Below are positions 8,296 to 16,836 of a stretch of 64,000 nt of DNA, piece after piece (position 1 is the stretch's first letter; each line of letters begins with the position of its first letter). The translations under genes were made by a program, and so were the position numbers. Under the pieces are notes generated by a model. It was not told the origin of the DNA and ran no database searches. It saw only the letters and a program-made list of their open reading frames with translations. The DNA comes from Croceicoccus sp. Ery15 (GTDB taxonomy: Bacteria > Pseudomonadota > Alphaproteobacteria > Sphingomonadales > Sphingomonadaceae), in the NCBI RefSeq assembly GCF_020985305.1, contig NZ_CP087588.1, positions 1,848,501-1,912,500 of the forward strand. Reading direction: 5' to 3'.

Positions 8296-9231
8296 ATGGC
8301 CGACAGTCACAGTACCGACACCGGCTCTCAGGAGCCGGACAGGCGCCTTCTCTGGCATCGGATCCGGTCGTTCTTCGACGGCAGCGAGGGTGAGCAATCG
8401 CTTCGCGCCCAGATCGAGGAAGCGATCGACGAGCACGAGGAAGAGGAAGGCCGCGAAGGCCCCATCCACGAAAACGGCGATCTTTCGCAGATCGAGCGGC
8501 AGATGCTGCGCAATCTCCTCCATTTTTCGGAGAAGGACGCCGACGATGTTTCGATTCCGCGTGGCGAGATCGTGGCGATCGACCGGGCCGCCAGCTGGGA
8601 CACGCTGGTCGCGACATTCGCCGAACACGGCCATTCGCGCATACCGGTGTTTTCGGAAACGCTGGACCATGTGATCGGCATGATGCTGATCAAGGACGTG
8701 TTCCCCTTTCTGGCCGAAAACCGCCCCCCGCCCAAGGACTGGACGACATTGATGCGCCAGCCGCTTTACGTGCCGCAGGCGCGCGGGGCGCTGGACGTGT
8801 TGGCCGATATGCGCGCACGGCGCGTGCATCTGGCCATTGTGGTCGACGAATATTCGGGCACCGACGGGATCATCACGATTGAGGATCTGGTCGAGGAAAT
8901 CGTCGGCGAGATCGAGGACGAGCATGACGACGCCCCCGTCGAATTGCTGGTCCCCATCGACGAGGGGATGTGGGACGCCGATGCCCGCGCGCAGCTGATC
9001 GATGTGGCGCGCAGGGTCGATCCGCATCTGGCCGAAGTCGAAGAACAGGTTGACACATTGGGCGGTCTCGCCTTCGTTCTGGCAGAGCGCGTGCCCGAAG
9101 TGGGCGAAGTGCTGGAGCATGACAGCGGCTGGAAGCTGGAAGTGATCGCGGGCGACGAACGCCATGTCGAACGCATCCGCCTGCACCCGCCTGTCACAGA
9201 TCAAAAATCAGAAGACGAAAGTTCCGATTGA
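8296..9231 (+). CDS. corC: CBS-domain protein, CorC/HlyC family
   Basis: The protein has 311 residues. An acidic N-terminus leads to two CBS motifs (about residues 85-210, including RIPVFSETLDHVIGMMLIKD and LAIVVDEYSGTDGIITIEDLVEEIVGEI). A C-terminal CorC_HlyC domain follows (DTLGGLAFVLAERVPEVGE). There is no membrane domain, so it is of the short CorC type linked to Mg/Co efflux. It follows ybeY as in most alphaproteobacteria. The usual next gene, lnt, is absent; a LysR regulator starts on the last base of the stop codon. Confidence 0.9.
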   Translation: MADSHSTDTGSQEPDRRLLWHRIRSFFDGSEGEQSLRAQIEEAIDEHEEEEGREGPIHENGDLSQIERQMLRNLLHFSEKDADDVSIPRGEIVAIDRAASWDTLVATFAEHGHSRIPVFSETLDHVIGMMLIKDVFPFLAENRPPPKDWTTLMRQPLYVPQARGALDVLADMRARRVHLAIVVDEYSGTDGIITIEDLVEEIVGEIEDEHDDAPVELLVPIDEGMWDADARAQLIDVARRVDPHLAEVEEQVDTLGGLAFVLAERVPEVGEVLEHDSGWKLEVIAGDERHVERIRLHPPVTDQKSEDESSD

Positions 9232-10118
9232 TGGCAACACGCCGCCTGCCACCTCTCAGATCGCTGGAAGCCTTTGTCCGCATCGTGCGGCTCGGCTCGG
9301 CCAAGGCTGCCGCGGCAGAACTGGCGCTCAGCCCGTCGGCCCTGTCGCGCCGCGTGACCGCGCTGGAGGATTATACCGGCCGAAAACTGTTCAACCGCGG
9401 GCACCAGACCATGAAGCTGACCGAAGAGGGGCAGGCCCTGTTCGACGCGGTCGCCCCCGCGCTGGACGAGCTGGCCGAACAGGTCGGGCGGCAAATGGCC
9501 GACAACAAGATCATGCGCCTGCGCCTGAACGTGCTGCCCCTGTTCGGCGAACAGCGGCTGGTGCCGCGCCTGCCAGAATTGCGACAGCTGTATCCGGCGC
9601 TGCACATCGATATCGACAGCTATCCCAACCCGCTGGCGCGTCTGGGCGAATCGGTCGATGCGGCGATCATCATTGCCGATAATGTCGATCCGAAGCTGCA
9701 TGCGGTGCGGCTTGACCACAATATGGTCCACGCCATCGCATCGCGCAAAACGGCAGAGGAAGTGGGCGACGTACCCGATCCGGCGAAGCTGGAGAAGATG
9801 AACTACCTCGTCCATTCGGACATGGACCTCAGCTTTGCGGCATGGCGCGAGGCTGTGGGCATCGACATGCGCAAGGAACCTCTGGTCGATCATTTCGATT
9901 CGGGCGCGCTGATCCTCGAGGCTGCGGCACAGGGGCTGGGCATCGCGATCATGCACGGCGACCATCTGACCCGCGCGCGTGACGAACGTCTGGCAAGGCT
10001 GTTCCCCGACCTCGAGATCGAGAGCCCCTACAGCTTCTGGTTCGTCTGCCGCCCCAAGGCGCTGGAGACGAGGCCGGTCAGGATTTTCAACGACTGGCTG
10101 ACAAACGCCAAGCTGTAG
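9231..10118 (+). CDS. LysR family transcriptional regulator
   Basis: The protein has 295 residues. The N-terminal winged helix (LRSLEAFVRIVRLGSAKAAA followed by SPSALSRRVTALE) is typical of LysR proteins. The effector domain (about residues 95-295) is of the GcvA-like type, with AAQGLGIAIMHGDHL. The target is unknown; the usual divergent partner gene is missing because the upstream gene is corC on the same strand. The ATG overlaps the corC stop codon by one base. Confidence 0.88.
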   Translation: MATRRLPPLRSLEAFVRIVRLGSAKAAAAELALSPSALSRRVTALEDYTGRKLFNRGHQTMKLTEEGQALFDAVAPALDELAEQVGRQMADNKIMRLRLNVLPLFGEQRLVPRLPELRQLYPALHIDIDSYPNPLARLGESVDAAIIIADNVDPKLHAVRLDHNMVHAIASRKTAEEVGDVPDPAKLEKMNYLVHSDMDLSFAAWREAVGIDMRKEPLVDHFDSGALILEAAAQGLGIAIMHGDHLTRARDERLARLFPDLEIESPYSFWFVCRPKALETRPVRIFNDWLTNAKL

Positions 10119-10229
10119 CCCGCGAATTTAGCCGAGGATTGCGAAGCAACCGCAGTCTGAATTCGCCAGAGGCGAAAGCCAGGCCGGCGGTCGCGAGGGC
10201 CTGAGCCCGCAGCGAGCCGTTCGACGTCA

Positions 10230-10252
10230 CAGCCGCGGCTTTGCCGTGGCTG
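10230..10252 (+). other. Imperfect inverted repeat downstream of the LysR gene
   Basis: CAGCCGCGG (10230-10238) pairs with CCGTGGCTG (10244-10252) around a CTTTG loop, with one G-T pair. No T-run follows. It sits in a 158-base gap (10119-10276) in which I recognise no gene. It may help end transcription from both sides or be part of a dispersed repeat. Confidence 0.3.
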
Positions 10253-10276
10253 GTCTGACAAAAGCAACCGACAGCC

Positions 10277-10495
10277 TTACTTTAAACGTCGAACGAGTCG
10301 GACAAGTGAGCCAGCCCAAACCGTAAGCATCCCCACTATAAAAACAGCACCCGCCAGCATGCCATAGCCGAGATGACCGAGCGGCAGTATCAAAAGCAAG
10401 CCGACACCCATCATCGACAGGCCCACAAATGTCGTGCGATGCTTCATATGTGGCAGCGTGCTAGCAATCACCACGCATGTCAAAATCCACACCAA
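10277..10495 (-). CDS. Small putative membrane protein
   Basis: This open frame of up to 72 residues has three hydrophobic stretches (WILTCVVIAS, FVGLSMMGVGLLLILPL, GMLAGAVFIVGMLTVWAG) and a basic end RLVRRLK, as expected for a small inner-membrane protein. I do not recognise the family. The longest form starts with TTG inside the T-run of the cyclophilin terminator; GTG 10492 or the ATG near 10447 are alternatives. Because the terminator lies immediately upstream, the gene would need its own promoter or readthrough. Confidence 0.4.
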   Translation of the reverse strand: MVWILTCVVIASTLPHMKHRTTFVGLSMMGVGLLLILPLGHLGYGMLAGAVFIVGMLTVWAGSLVRLVRRLK

Positions 10496-10518
10496 AAAAG
10501 AGGCGCTCGAAAGCGCCC
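10491..10518 (-). terminator. Rho-independent terminator of the cyclophilin gene
   Basis: Read on the minus strand, GGCGCT-TTCG-AGCGCC forms a perfect 6-base stem with a UUCG tetraloop (10502-10517) followed by TCTTTTTT. It lies 29 bases after the cyclophilin stop codon. Confidence 0.85.
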
Positions 10519-10546
10519 CTCCTTCAATCGTCGCTGACGGCCCGAA

Positions 10547-11011
10547 TTACGAAACCGTCGCCTTCACGATCTTGCCCGGGTTTGCCGGCGGCTCGCCCTT
10601 GGGCAGGGCGTCAACGTGGTCCATGCCTTCTTCGACTTCGCCCCATACGGTGTACTGGCGGTCGAGGAAACGGGCGTCGTCAAAGCAGATGAAGAACTGC
10701 GAATTCGCGCTGTGCGGATAGGACGTGCGCGCCATCGAGCAGACGCCGCGCGTATGCGGGTGGTCGTTGAACTCGGCCTGCAGGTCGGGCTTGTCCGAAC
10801 CGCCCATGCCGGTGCCGTTGGGGCAGCCGCCCTGCGCCATGAAGCCGGGGATCACGCGGTGGAACTTCACACCGTCGTAAAAGCCTTCGCCGACCAGTTC
10901 CTTGATGCGCGCGACATGGCCGGGGGCCAGATCGGGGCGCAGCTTGATCACGACATCGCCGGTCTCACCATTGCCGGTGTCGAGCGTGAGGGTGAGTTTT
11001 TCCTCGGACAT
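10547..11011 (-). CDS. Peptidyl-prolyl cis-trans isomerase, cyclophilin type
   Basis: This is a 154-residue single cyclophilin domain without a signal peptide, so cytoplasmic (PpiB-like). It has GVKFHRVIPGFMAQGG, with the catalytic Arg, near residues 48-63, then GVCSMARTSYPHSANSQFFI, DRQYTVWGEV and a final segment with KGEPPANPGKI. It accelerates proline isomerisation during protein folding. It is monocistronic and followed by a strong terminator. Confidence 0.93.
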   Translation of the reverse strand: MSEEKLTLTLDTGNGETGDVVIKLRPDLAPGHVARIKELVGEGFYDGVKFHRVIPGFMAQGGCPNGTGMGGSDKPDLQAEFNDHPHTRGVCSMARTSYPHSANSQFFICFDDARFLDRQYTVWGEVEEGMDHVDALPKGEPPANPGKIVKATVS

Positions 11012-11123
11012 GAATTCTCCTTTGTCGCCCCCTTATGCGCCGCCCCTGTTGGCGGGGCCGCGGAGCGTGTCTGCGGGGTCGGCATCGCATATAGGCTATC
11101 GTCCGCATATGTCACGCCCGCGA

Positions 11124-11221
11124 CTTTCCACGCCTGCCCACAAGCCATGCCGCCCGATCCACAGGCTTGTACCCCGCTTTCCCACAGCATGGCCCACCGG
11201 TTCGTCCACAAATCATCCACA
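11124..11221 (+). promoter_or_regulatory. Cluster of CCACA-containing, DnaA-box-like sites upstream of mgtE
   Basis: In about 100 bases the + strand has five CCACA cores starting at 11138, 11159, 11182, 11206 and 11217, plus TTCCACG at 11125. The best, TCATCCACA (11213-11221), differs from the DnaA box TTATCCACA at one base; the others match at 6-7 of 9 positions. All have the same orientation. The 270-base gap between the cyclophilin and mgtE holds no gene that I can see. A DnaA-binding role is only inferred. Confidence 0.3.
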
Positions 11222-11281
11222 CGTGCGAAACCCGAGTTTCCCGGTTGATTTCGCGGTGCAGCAACCTAGACACCGGCACTG

Positions 11282-12757
11282 ATGGAGCGCGACGACCAGA
11301 ACCTTGCCAAGGAGCATGAGGCCGAAGAGGCCGCGATCGCGTCATCCGTCGCCAGCGACGATGCCGAGCATATGAGCGAGGCCGAAGAAGCCCGCGCCGA
11401 ACGGCTGGACGAGGATGACCGGCTGAAGCCCGAATTCGTCGAGGCGGTGCGCGAGGCTCTGGACGAGGACGCCGAGACCGACGTCCGCGATCTGGTCGAA
11501 CCGCTGCACCCCGCCGATATCGCCGATCTGTTCGAAATCCTGCCGCGCGAGGACCGGCCTGCGCTGGCCCGCGGCATCGCCGATCTGATGAGCGGCGAGG
11601 TTATTTCCGAGCTGAACGATTACGTTCGCGACGATCTGCTGGAAGCGCTGCCGCCCGATGCGGTGGCGGGTATTGCCGAACAGCTGGAAACCGACGACGC
11701 CGTCGCGCTGATCGAAGACCTAGACGCCAGCGATCAGGCCGCCGTTCTGGCAGAGCTGGACCCCGAAGACCGCGCCGCCATCGAAAGCGCGCTGTCTTTT
11801 CCCGAGGAATCGGCAGGCCGCCTGATGCAGCGCGATCTGGTCGCGGTGCCCGAACATATCACCATCGGCGATCTGATCGATTACATGCGGGACAATGCCG
11901 ATCTGACGACTGAGTTCTGGGAAGTCTTCGTCGTCGATCCCGCGCATCGCCCTGTTGGCACATGCCAGCTTTCGTGGATCCTGCGCACCCCGCGCAGCGT
12001 GCCGATCGCCGATGTGATGAAGCGCGACCAGACGCTGATCCCCGCCGATCTGGATCAGGAAGAAGTCGCGCTGCGATTCCAGAAATACGCGCTGATTTCC
12101 GCCGCCGTGGTGGACAAGGGCGGACGCCTGATCGGCCAGATCACCGCCGACGACGTTGCGCATATCATTCAGGAAGAAGCGGGCGAGGATACGCTGCTGC
12201 TGTCGGGCGCGGGCGAAGGCGACATCAACGAACCGATCCGCACCTCATACTCCCAGCGTGTCCGCTGGCTGGTCGCCAATCTGGGGACGGCGCTGGTCGC
12301 ATCGCTGATCATCGCGGCATTCGGCGCGGCAATCGAACAATTGGTGGCGCTGGCGATCCTGATGCCCATCGTCGCCAGCATCGGCGGCAATGCGGGCACG
12401 CAGACCATGGCCGTGTCGGTGCGCGCGCTGGCGATGAACCAGCTGACCCAGTCGAACACCCGCCGCGTCATCTGGCGCGAAATGCGCGTGGCCCTGCTCA
12501 ACGGTCTGACCGTGGCGGCGCTGATCGGCACGGCGACGGCACTGATCTTTACGCCCATGCTGGGCGGGGTGATCGCGGCAGCCGTGGTGATCAATATCAT
12601 CACCGCGGGACTTGCGGGCGTGATGGTGCCGGTGATCTTCGACCGGCTGGATCAGGACCCTGCGGTCGCATCGTCGGTGTTCGTCACGATGATCACCGAT
12701 TCGATGGGCTTCTTCGCCTTCCTCGGCCTTGCGGTCGCGTCGGGGCTTGTCGGCTGA
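11282..12757 (+). CDS. mgtE: Magnesium transporter MgtE
   Basis: The 491-residue length is typical of MgtE. A very acidic N-terminal extension (about 45 residues) precedes the MgtE N domain (HPADIADLFEILPREDRP). Tandem CBS domains follow (about residues 185-310), then a five-helix membrane domain from about residue 330 with PIVASIGGNAGTQTMAVSVRAL, the conserved pore-region signature. The N and CBS domains gate the channel according to cytosolic Mg2+. The upstream gap contains the DnaA-box-like cluster. Confidence 0.93.
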   Translation: MERDDQNLAKEHEAEEAAIASSVASDDAEHMSEAEEARAERLDEDDRLKPEFVEAVREALDEDAETDVRDLVEPLHPADIADLFEILPREDRPALARGIADLMSGEVISELNDYVRDDLLEALPPDAVAGIAEQLETDDAVALIEDLDASDQAAVLAELDPEDRAAIESALSFPEESAGRLMQRDLVAVPEHITIGDLIDYMRDNADLTTEFWEVFVVDPAHRPVGTCQLSWILRTPRSVPIADVMKRDQTLIPADLDQEEVALRFQKYALISAAVVDKGGRLIGQITADDVAHIIQEEAGEDTLLLSGAGEGDINEPIRTSYSQRVRWLVANLGTALVASLIIAAFGAAIEQLVALAILMPIVASIGGNAGTQTMAVSVRALAMNQLTQSNTRRVIWREMRVALLNGLTVAALIGTATALIFTPMLGGVIAAAVVINIITAGLAGVMVPVIFDRLDQDPAVASSVFVTMITDSMGFFAFLGLAVASGLVG

Positions 12758-12795
12758 CGGGTTGAGGCGGGGCGTATTCGCCCTATCTTGGGGCG

Positions 12796-13188
12796 ATGCC
12801 CCTGCACCTCACCAAGATTGCCTTTGGCGCGCAAAGCTATGACGATATCGAAAGCTGGTTCGCCAATCGCCCGCGCGTATCGCTGAACACGCGCTATTGC
12901 CCAAAGCGGGTGGAGGAGCTGGAAGGCGGGTCGCTCTATTGGGTGCATGAACATGCGCTGGTGGCGCGCAGCCCGATCACTGGTTTCGAACAGCAGGATA
13001 ACGGGCGCTGGTGGATCCACCTTGCCCCGCAGTTGATCCGCGTGCAGGCCCGTCCGCGCCGCGCGCATCAGGGCTGGCGCTATCTGAAAGACGAAGACGC
13101 TCCGCCCGATCTGGCCGAAGGGGCCGACGCGGGCGATGTGCTGCCGGGCAAATTGCTGGGGCAGCTGACCAAGCTGGGCCTAGTCTAG
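12796..13188 (+). CDS. DUF1489 family protein
   Basis: This 130-residue protein matches the alphaproteobacterial DUF1489 family: MPLHLTKIAFGAQ at the start, TRYCPKRVEEL, GSLYWVHEHALVARSPI and WWIHLAPQLIRVQARPRRAHQGWRYL split across the middle. The function is unknown. It is soluble with no signal. It lies 38 bases after mgtE and converges with nudC. Confidence 0.85.
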   Translation: MPLHLTKIAFGAQSYDDIESWFANRPRVSLNTRYCPKRVEELEGGSLYWVHEHALVARSPITGFEQQDNGRWWIHLAPQLIRVQARPRRAHQGWRYLKDEDAPPDLAEGADAGDVLPGKLLGQLTKLGLV

Positions 13189-13214
13189 CTAGTCCGTAAA
13201 GCTGAATCGTCCGG

Positions 13215-14144
13215 CTAGTCCGCGGGCCGGTCCAGCCAGTCGCGCAGCAGATAATGCGCGATGGCATGCGGCGGCGGCGGATCGAATGTCTTTCCCGGCA
13301 GCCCTTCCAGCGCGGCGAACAATTCCCCGCGAGTTGCCCAGAATGCATCGTCCAGCTCGGTCCGGTCGATCGCAAGGGTCGCGTGATCGGTCACCGCGTG
13401 GCAGCCGATCATCAGTTGCGACGGAAACGGCCAGGCCTGGCTGGCGCGATAGCGGACCGAATGAACCTTCAGCCCCGCCTCTTCCAGCACTTCGCGCTGC
13501 ACGCCCTGTTCGATGGTCTCGCCCGGTTCGATAAAGCCGGCCAGCGCGGAATAGCGCCCCTCGGGCCAGCCGAGACCGCGACCCAGCAGCACCAGCCGCT
13601 CGCCATCGGCAGTGGTGTGTTCGACCGTCATGATCGCCACCGGATCGGTGCGCGGGAAATGCGAAGCGCCGCAATCGCGATCGGTGCAATCGCGCTGCCA
13701 ACCGCCCTTGCCCTGCACGGTCATCGAACCGCAGCGCGCGCAGAACCGGTGTGTCGCGTGCCAGCTGGCAAGGCTGCGCGCTGCGGCGAAAGTGGCGAAA
13801 TCCTGCGGGTTCAGCTGCCCCGCCTGCAGCCATGCCTTGCCCCGCGCATCGCCCGCGCCGGTGCCGCGCGGAACGGCGGCGAAACAGCCGCGGTCGCCAT
13901 CGAGGCCAAGAAACAACAGCTCCGCCCCTTGCGGCGCATCGTCCAGCGTGCCCCATTCCAGCCTGCCGTCATCACTGACCAGCGGGTCGCATTCGTCCAT
14001 TTTAAGCAGCAGCGCGCGGTCGCCCATCAGCGCGCAGAGAGCATCGGGATCGGCGCGGACGTGATCGGCGCGGTCGATCCGGCGCGAACGGCGGCGGTCG
14101 CCTTCGGCCTGCACAATTTCGCCGTCCATCGGGCCGTTCACCAT
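13215..14144 (-). CDS. nudC: NAD+/NADH diphosphatase NudC
   Basis: The protein has 309 residues. The zinc ribbon uses FCARC and, 20 residues on, DCTDRDC. The Nudix box GFIEPGETIEQGVQREVLEEAG lies near residues 198-220 (written here in parts: GFIEPGE, REVLEEAG). The NudC-specific SQAWPFPSQLM follows. The enzyme hydrolyses NADH and can remove NAD caps from RNA. The start may also be the in-frame ATG five codons downstream. Confidence 0.92.
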   Translation of the reverse strand: MVNGPMDGEIVQAEGDRRRSRRIDRADHVRADPDALCALMGDRALLLKMDECDPLVSDDGRLEWGTLDDAPQGAELLFLGLDGDRGCFAAVPRGTGAGDARGKAWLQAGQLNPQDFATFAAARSLASWHATHRFCARCGSMTVQGKGGWQRDCTDRDCGASHFPRTDPVAIMTVEHTTADGERLVLLGRGLGWPEGRYSALAGFIEPGETIEQGVQREVLEEAGLKVHSVRYRASQAWPFPSQLMIGCHAVTDHATLAIDRTELDDAFWATRGELFAALEGLPGKTFDPPPPHAIAHYLLRDWLDRPAD

Positions 14145-14248
14145 GGCTGTATCCCTGTATCGAATGATCGCTTCAACCCGCGCGGCCTAGCCCCGCCCGC
14201 AGGCGAAATGCAATCACTGGCAGAACTTCCCTACCATTTGCTTGTCCC

Positions 14249-15346
14249 TTATTCGCATTTCGACATCGCCCGGGCGGCATTGGCGAACAGCGTGGGCAGA
14301 CCGGCATCGTCCAGCCGGTCGATCACCCACCATTCTCCATCAAGCCGCTCTGCCATGGCGGGCGGCGCATCGCGCATGGCGCTGATCCGCATGTCGAGGA
14401 CGAAATGGGTAAACACATGCCGCACGCAGGCACCGCTGTCGCGCCAGCCGCCATCCGCCGGCGGCACCCCGTCGCCATCGCGCCGTGCGGCCCAGCCATC
14501 GTCGGGCAAGGCGCGCATGCCTGCCAGCATCCCTTTGGCAGGGCGACGCACCAGCAGCACATGACCGTCCCGTTCGATCCAATATGCCGTGCCGCTGCGT
14601 TGCGGCTTGGGCTTCTTTGCGGCCTTCACCGGCAGGCTGGCGGCAATCCCGCTGGCATGGCCGATGCAATCGCCTTGCAGCGGGCAGATCAGGCATTCGG
14701 GTTCGCGCGATGTGCAGACGGAAGAGCCGAGATCCATCATCGCCTGCGCGAAATCGCCCGCGCGCGCATCGGGAGTGATGCTGTCGGCAGCCTCGCGGAT
14801 TGCGGGGCGCGATGCGGGCAAGGGATCGGCTATGGCGAACAGGCGCGACACGACGCGTTCGACATTCGCATCCACCGCCACGGCGCGCTGGCCGAATGCG
14901 ATGGCCGCAATCGCCGCTGCGGTATAGGCCCCCACACCCGGCAGGGCGCGCAGCCCTTCCTCGGTTTCGGGAAACGCACCGCCTGCACCCGCCACCATGC
15001 GCGCACAGGCAATCAGATTGCGGGCCCGTGCGTAATAGCCCAGCCCCGCCCACGCGGCGAGCACATCGGCATCGGGCGCGGCGGCCAGCGCAGCGACATC
15101 GGGCCAGCGCGCGGTAAAGCCGTCAAAATAGGGCTTAACCGCCGCCACCGTCGTTTGCTGCAGCATGATTTCGGACAGCCACACGCGATAGGGGTCGGGC
15201 GCCTCATTACTGCCCGGCGGCACCCGCCACGGCAGCGTTCGGGCATTGGCATCGTACCATCGCAGCAGATCATGCGCGATGCGCGATGCGCCGGCACCTG
15301 TCTTCGTTGCGGGTTTCTTGTGAAGGGAACTGGTCACGACCGGCAC
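14249..15346 (-). CDS. mutY: A/G-specific adenine DNA glycosylase MutY
   Basis: The protein has about 365 residues. The HhH-GPD domain has LSEIMLQQTTV with the catalytic Glu, LPGVGAYTAAAIAAIAF with the helix-hairpin-helix, and VDANVERV with the catalytic Asp. The [4Fe-4S] loop CTSREPECLICPLQGDC has the expected C-x6-C-x2-C-x5-C spacing. A NUDIX-like C-terminal domain recognises 8-oxoG. MutY removes A opposite 8-oxoguanine. GTG 15346 or GTG 15337 are the plausible starts. It is divergent from dciA with a gap of only 24 bases. Confidence 0.93.
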   Translation of the reverse strand: MPVVTSSLHKKPATKTGAGASRIAHDLLRWYDANARTLPWRVPPGSNEAPDPYRVWLSEIMLQQTTVAAVKPYFDGFTARWPDVAALAAAPDADVLAAWAGLGYYARARNLIACARMVAGAGGAFPETEEGLRALPGVGAYTAAAIAAIAFGQRAVAVDANVERVVSRLFAIADPLPASRPAIREAADSITPDARAGDFAQAMMDLGSSVCTSREPECLICPLQGDCIGHASGIAASLPVKAAKKPKPQRSGTAYWIERDGHVLLVRRPAKGMLAGMRALPDDGWAARRDGDGVPPADGGWRDSGACVRHVFTHFVLDMRISAMRDAPPAMAERLDGEWWVIDRLDDAGLPTLFANAARAMSKCE

Positions 15347-15370
15347 GCCTATGGCATGGGCTGGCGGGTC

Positions 15371-15955
15371 ATGGAAAGCGACTCTGAAAAACCCCGCAGC
15401 AAGGCCGCAAGCAAGGGCGGCGCCAAAAAGGCGGCGGGGCCCAAACCCTATGAACGCCCGCGCGGCGGGGCGGCAAAGCCCATCGGCGATCTGATGCCCC
15501 AGATCGGGCGCACCGCGTTTCGCCGGTTCGGTTTCGTGCAATCGTCGGTCGTGTCGCGCTGGGCCGAAATCGTGGGCCCCCAACACGCCCGCGTCTCCGC
15601 GCCAGAGGCGATCCGCTTTCCCCCCGGCGAGAAATCGGGCGGCACGCTGCAACTGGTCGTGCTGCCTGCCCACGCCCCGCTGATCCAGCACGTCATTCCC
15701 GAAGTGATCGAGCGGGTGAACCGCTTTTTCGGCTATAGCGCGGTGGCAAAGGTGAAAATCCGGCAGGGTCAGGTTCAGGTACCGGATTCTATCGCAGGCG
15801 ATGGCAAGGCCAAACCGCCGCCATCGCTGAAGCCGATTCCGATGGAATTGGGGGATTCGCTGCGCGATATCGGCGATCCGGAATTGCGCACGGTGCTGGA
15901 ATCGCTGGCCCGTTCGCTGGGCGGGACCATGCCGGGCGGGAACGACAAGGGATGA
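15371..15955 (+). CDS. DUF721 family protein, DciA-like helicase loader/operator
   Basis: The protein has 194 residues. A Lys/Gly-rich N-terminus (SKGGAKKAAGPK) precedes the DUF721 domain: VSRWAEIVGPQHARVSAPEAI, LQLVVLPAHAPLIQHVIPEVIE and RVNRFFGYSAVAKVKI (fragments). DUF721 includes DciA, the ancestral protein that interacts with the replicative helicase DnaB in bacteria lacking DnaC. ATG 15356 is an alternative start. Its stop codon overlaps the start of the next gene (ATGA). Confidence 0.8.
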   Translation: MESDSEKPRSKAASKGGAKKAAGPKPYERPRGGAAKPIGDLMPQIGRTAFRRFGFVQSSVVSRWAEIVGPQHARVSAPEAIRFPPGEKSGGTLQLVVLPAHAPLIQHVIPEVIERVNRFFGYSAVAKVKIRQGQVQVPDSIAGDGKAKPPPSLKPIPMELGDSLRDIGDPELRTVLESLARSLGGTMPGGNDKG

Positions 15956-16671
15956 CGATGAAGACGGGTTTGAAAATTCTGGCCTTGGCCATGGCGGGCG
16001 CGGCCGCGCTGACCGCGCAATCGGGCACCGCCGGTTCTGCTGCAGCCGGTTCGGGCGCCGCGCAATCGCCGCAAGGCGTGACCCGCGTCGAACCCGGCGT
16101 GCATCGCATCGGCCCTGCCACAGCGCCGGTCACACTGACCGAATATGTCAGCTATACCTGCCCCCATTGCGCCCATTTCGAACAGGAAGCGGGCAAGGAA
16201 CTGGTGATCGCCTATACCGCGACGGGCAAGGCATCGGTGGTCGTGCGCCATCTGGTACGGGATCAGGCCGATCTGGCCGCCGCGTTGGTCACCAATTGCG
16301 GGCAAAGCGACCGTTTTCTCGCCAATCATTCGGCGATCATGTCCGCACAGCCGGTCTGGCTCGACAAATGGTTCAAGGCGACCTCGGCACAGCGCGCGCG
16401 TTACCAGACGGGCACCGTCGGCGCGCGCATGCAGGCTGTTGCCCGCGATCTGGGTTTTTATGACATCATGGTTCGTCGCGGCTATTCCAAGGCCCAAATC
16501 GACCGCTGCCTTGCGGACGAGGCAATGGCAAAAACCCTGTCGGAAAAGACCGCGGCCTATCGCGACAAGGGCGTTTCCGGCACGCCCAGCTTTGACATTG
16601 ATGGCGTGCTGCTGGCCGGAACGCATGACTGGGCCAGCCTGAAACCGCAGCTGGATGTGCGGATCAAATAG
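15952..16671 (+). CDS. DsbA-family thiol:disulfide oxidoreductase (CPHC)
   Basis: The protein has 239 residues. A Sec signal peptide (LKILALAMAGAAALTAQ) is followed by an Ala/Gly/Ser-rich linker and a thioredoxin fold. The active site CPHC (VSYTCPHCAHFEQ) lies near residue 71, with an inserted helical domain and the cis-proline loop GVSGTPSFDI. It is likely a periplasmic disulfide donor or thioredoxin-like protein. Start overlaps the dciA stop. The gene is followed 165 bases later by a second related protein. Confidence 0.88.
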   Translation: MTMKTGLKILALAMAGAAALTAQSGTAGSAAAGSGAAQSPQGVTRVEPGVHRIGPATAPVTLTEYVSYTCPHCAHFEQEAGKELVIAYTATGKASVVVRHLVRDQADLAAALVTNCGQSDRFLANHSAIMSAQPVWLDKWFKATSAQRARYQTGTVGARMQAVARDLGFYDIMVRRGYSKAQIDRCLADEAMAKTLSEKTAAYRDKGVSGTPSFDIDGVLLAGTHDWASLKPQLDVRIK

Positions 16672-16836
16672 GTGATTCGCCCTTTCCGGGCGACAGCATG
16701 GACAATTTTCCGCACCGGGCATGCTGAAACCCTTGGATCGATTGCAGTGCTTGTGCAAAACCGGCGTGCATGACGCGCCCCACGCTTCCGCAAGGGTGCC
16801 CGCTTGCGCTAGATTGTTCAGATTGGAAAGACTTCG

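Noticed and set aside
13254..15050. Long plus-strand open frames opposite nudC and mutY
   Set aside because: nudC (Nudix box, zinc ribbon) and mutY (Fe-S loop, HhH) on the minus strand explain the region.
16677..16693. Hairpin TCGCCC/GGGCGA after the first DsbA-like gene
   Set aside because: The stem is only six bases with no T-run, so I do not call it a terminator.
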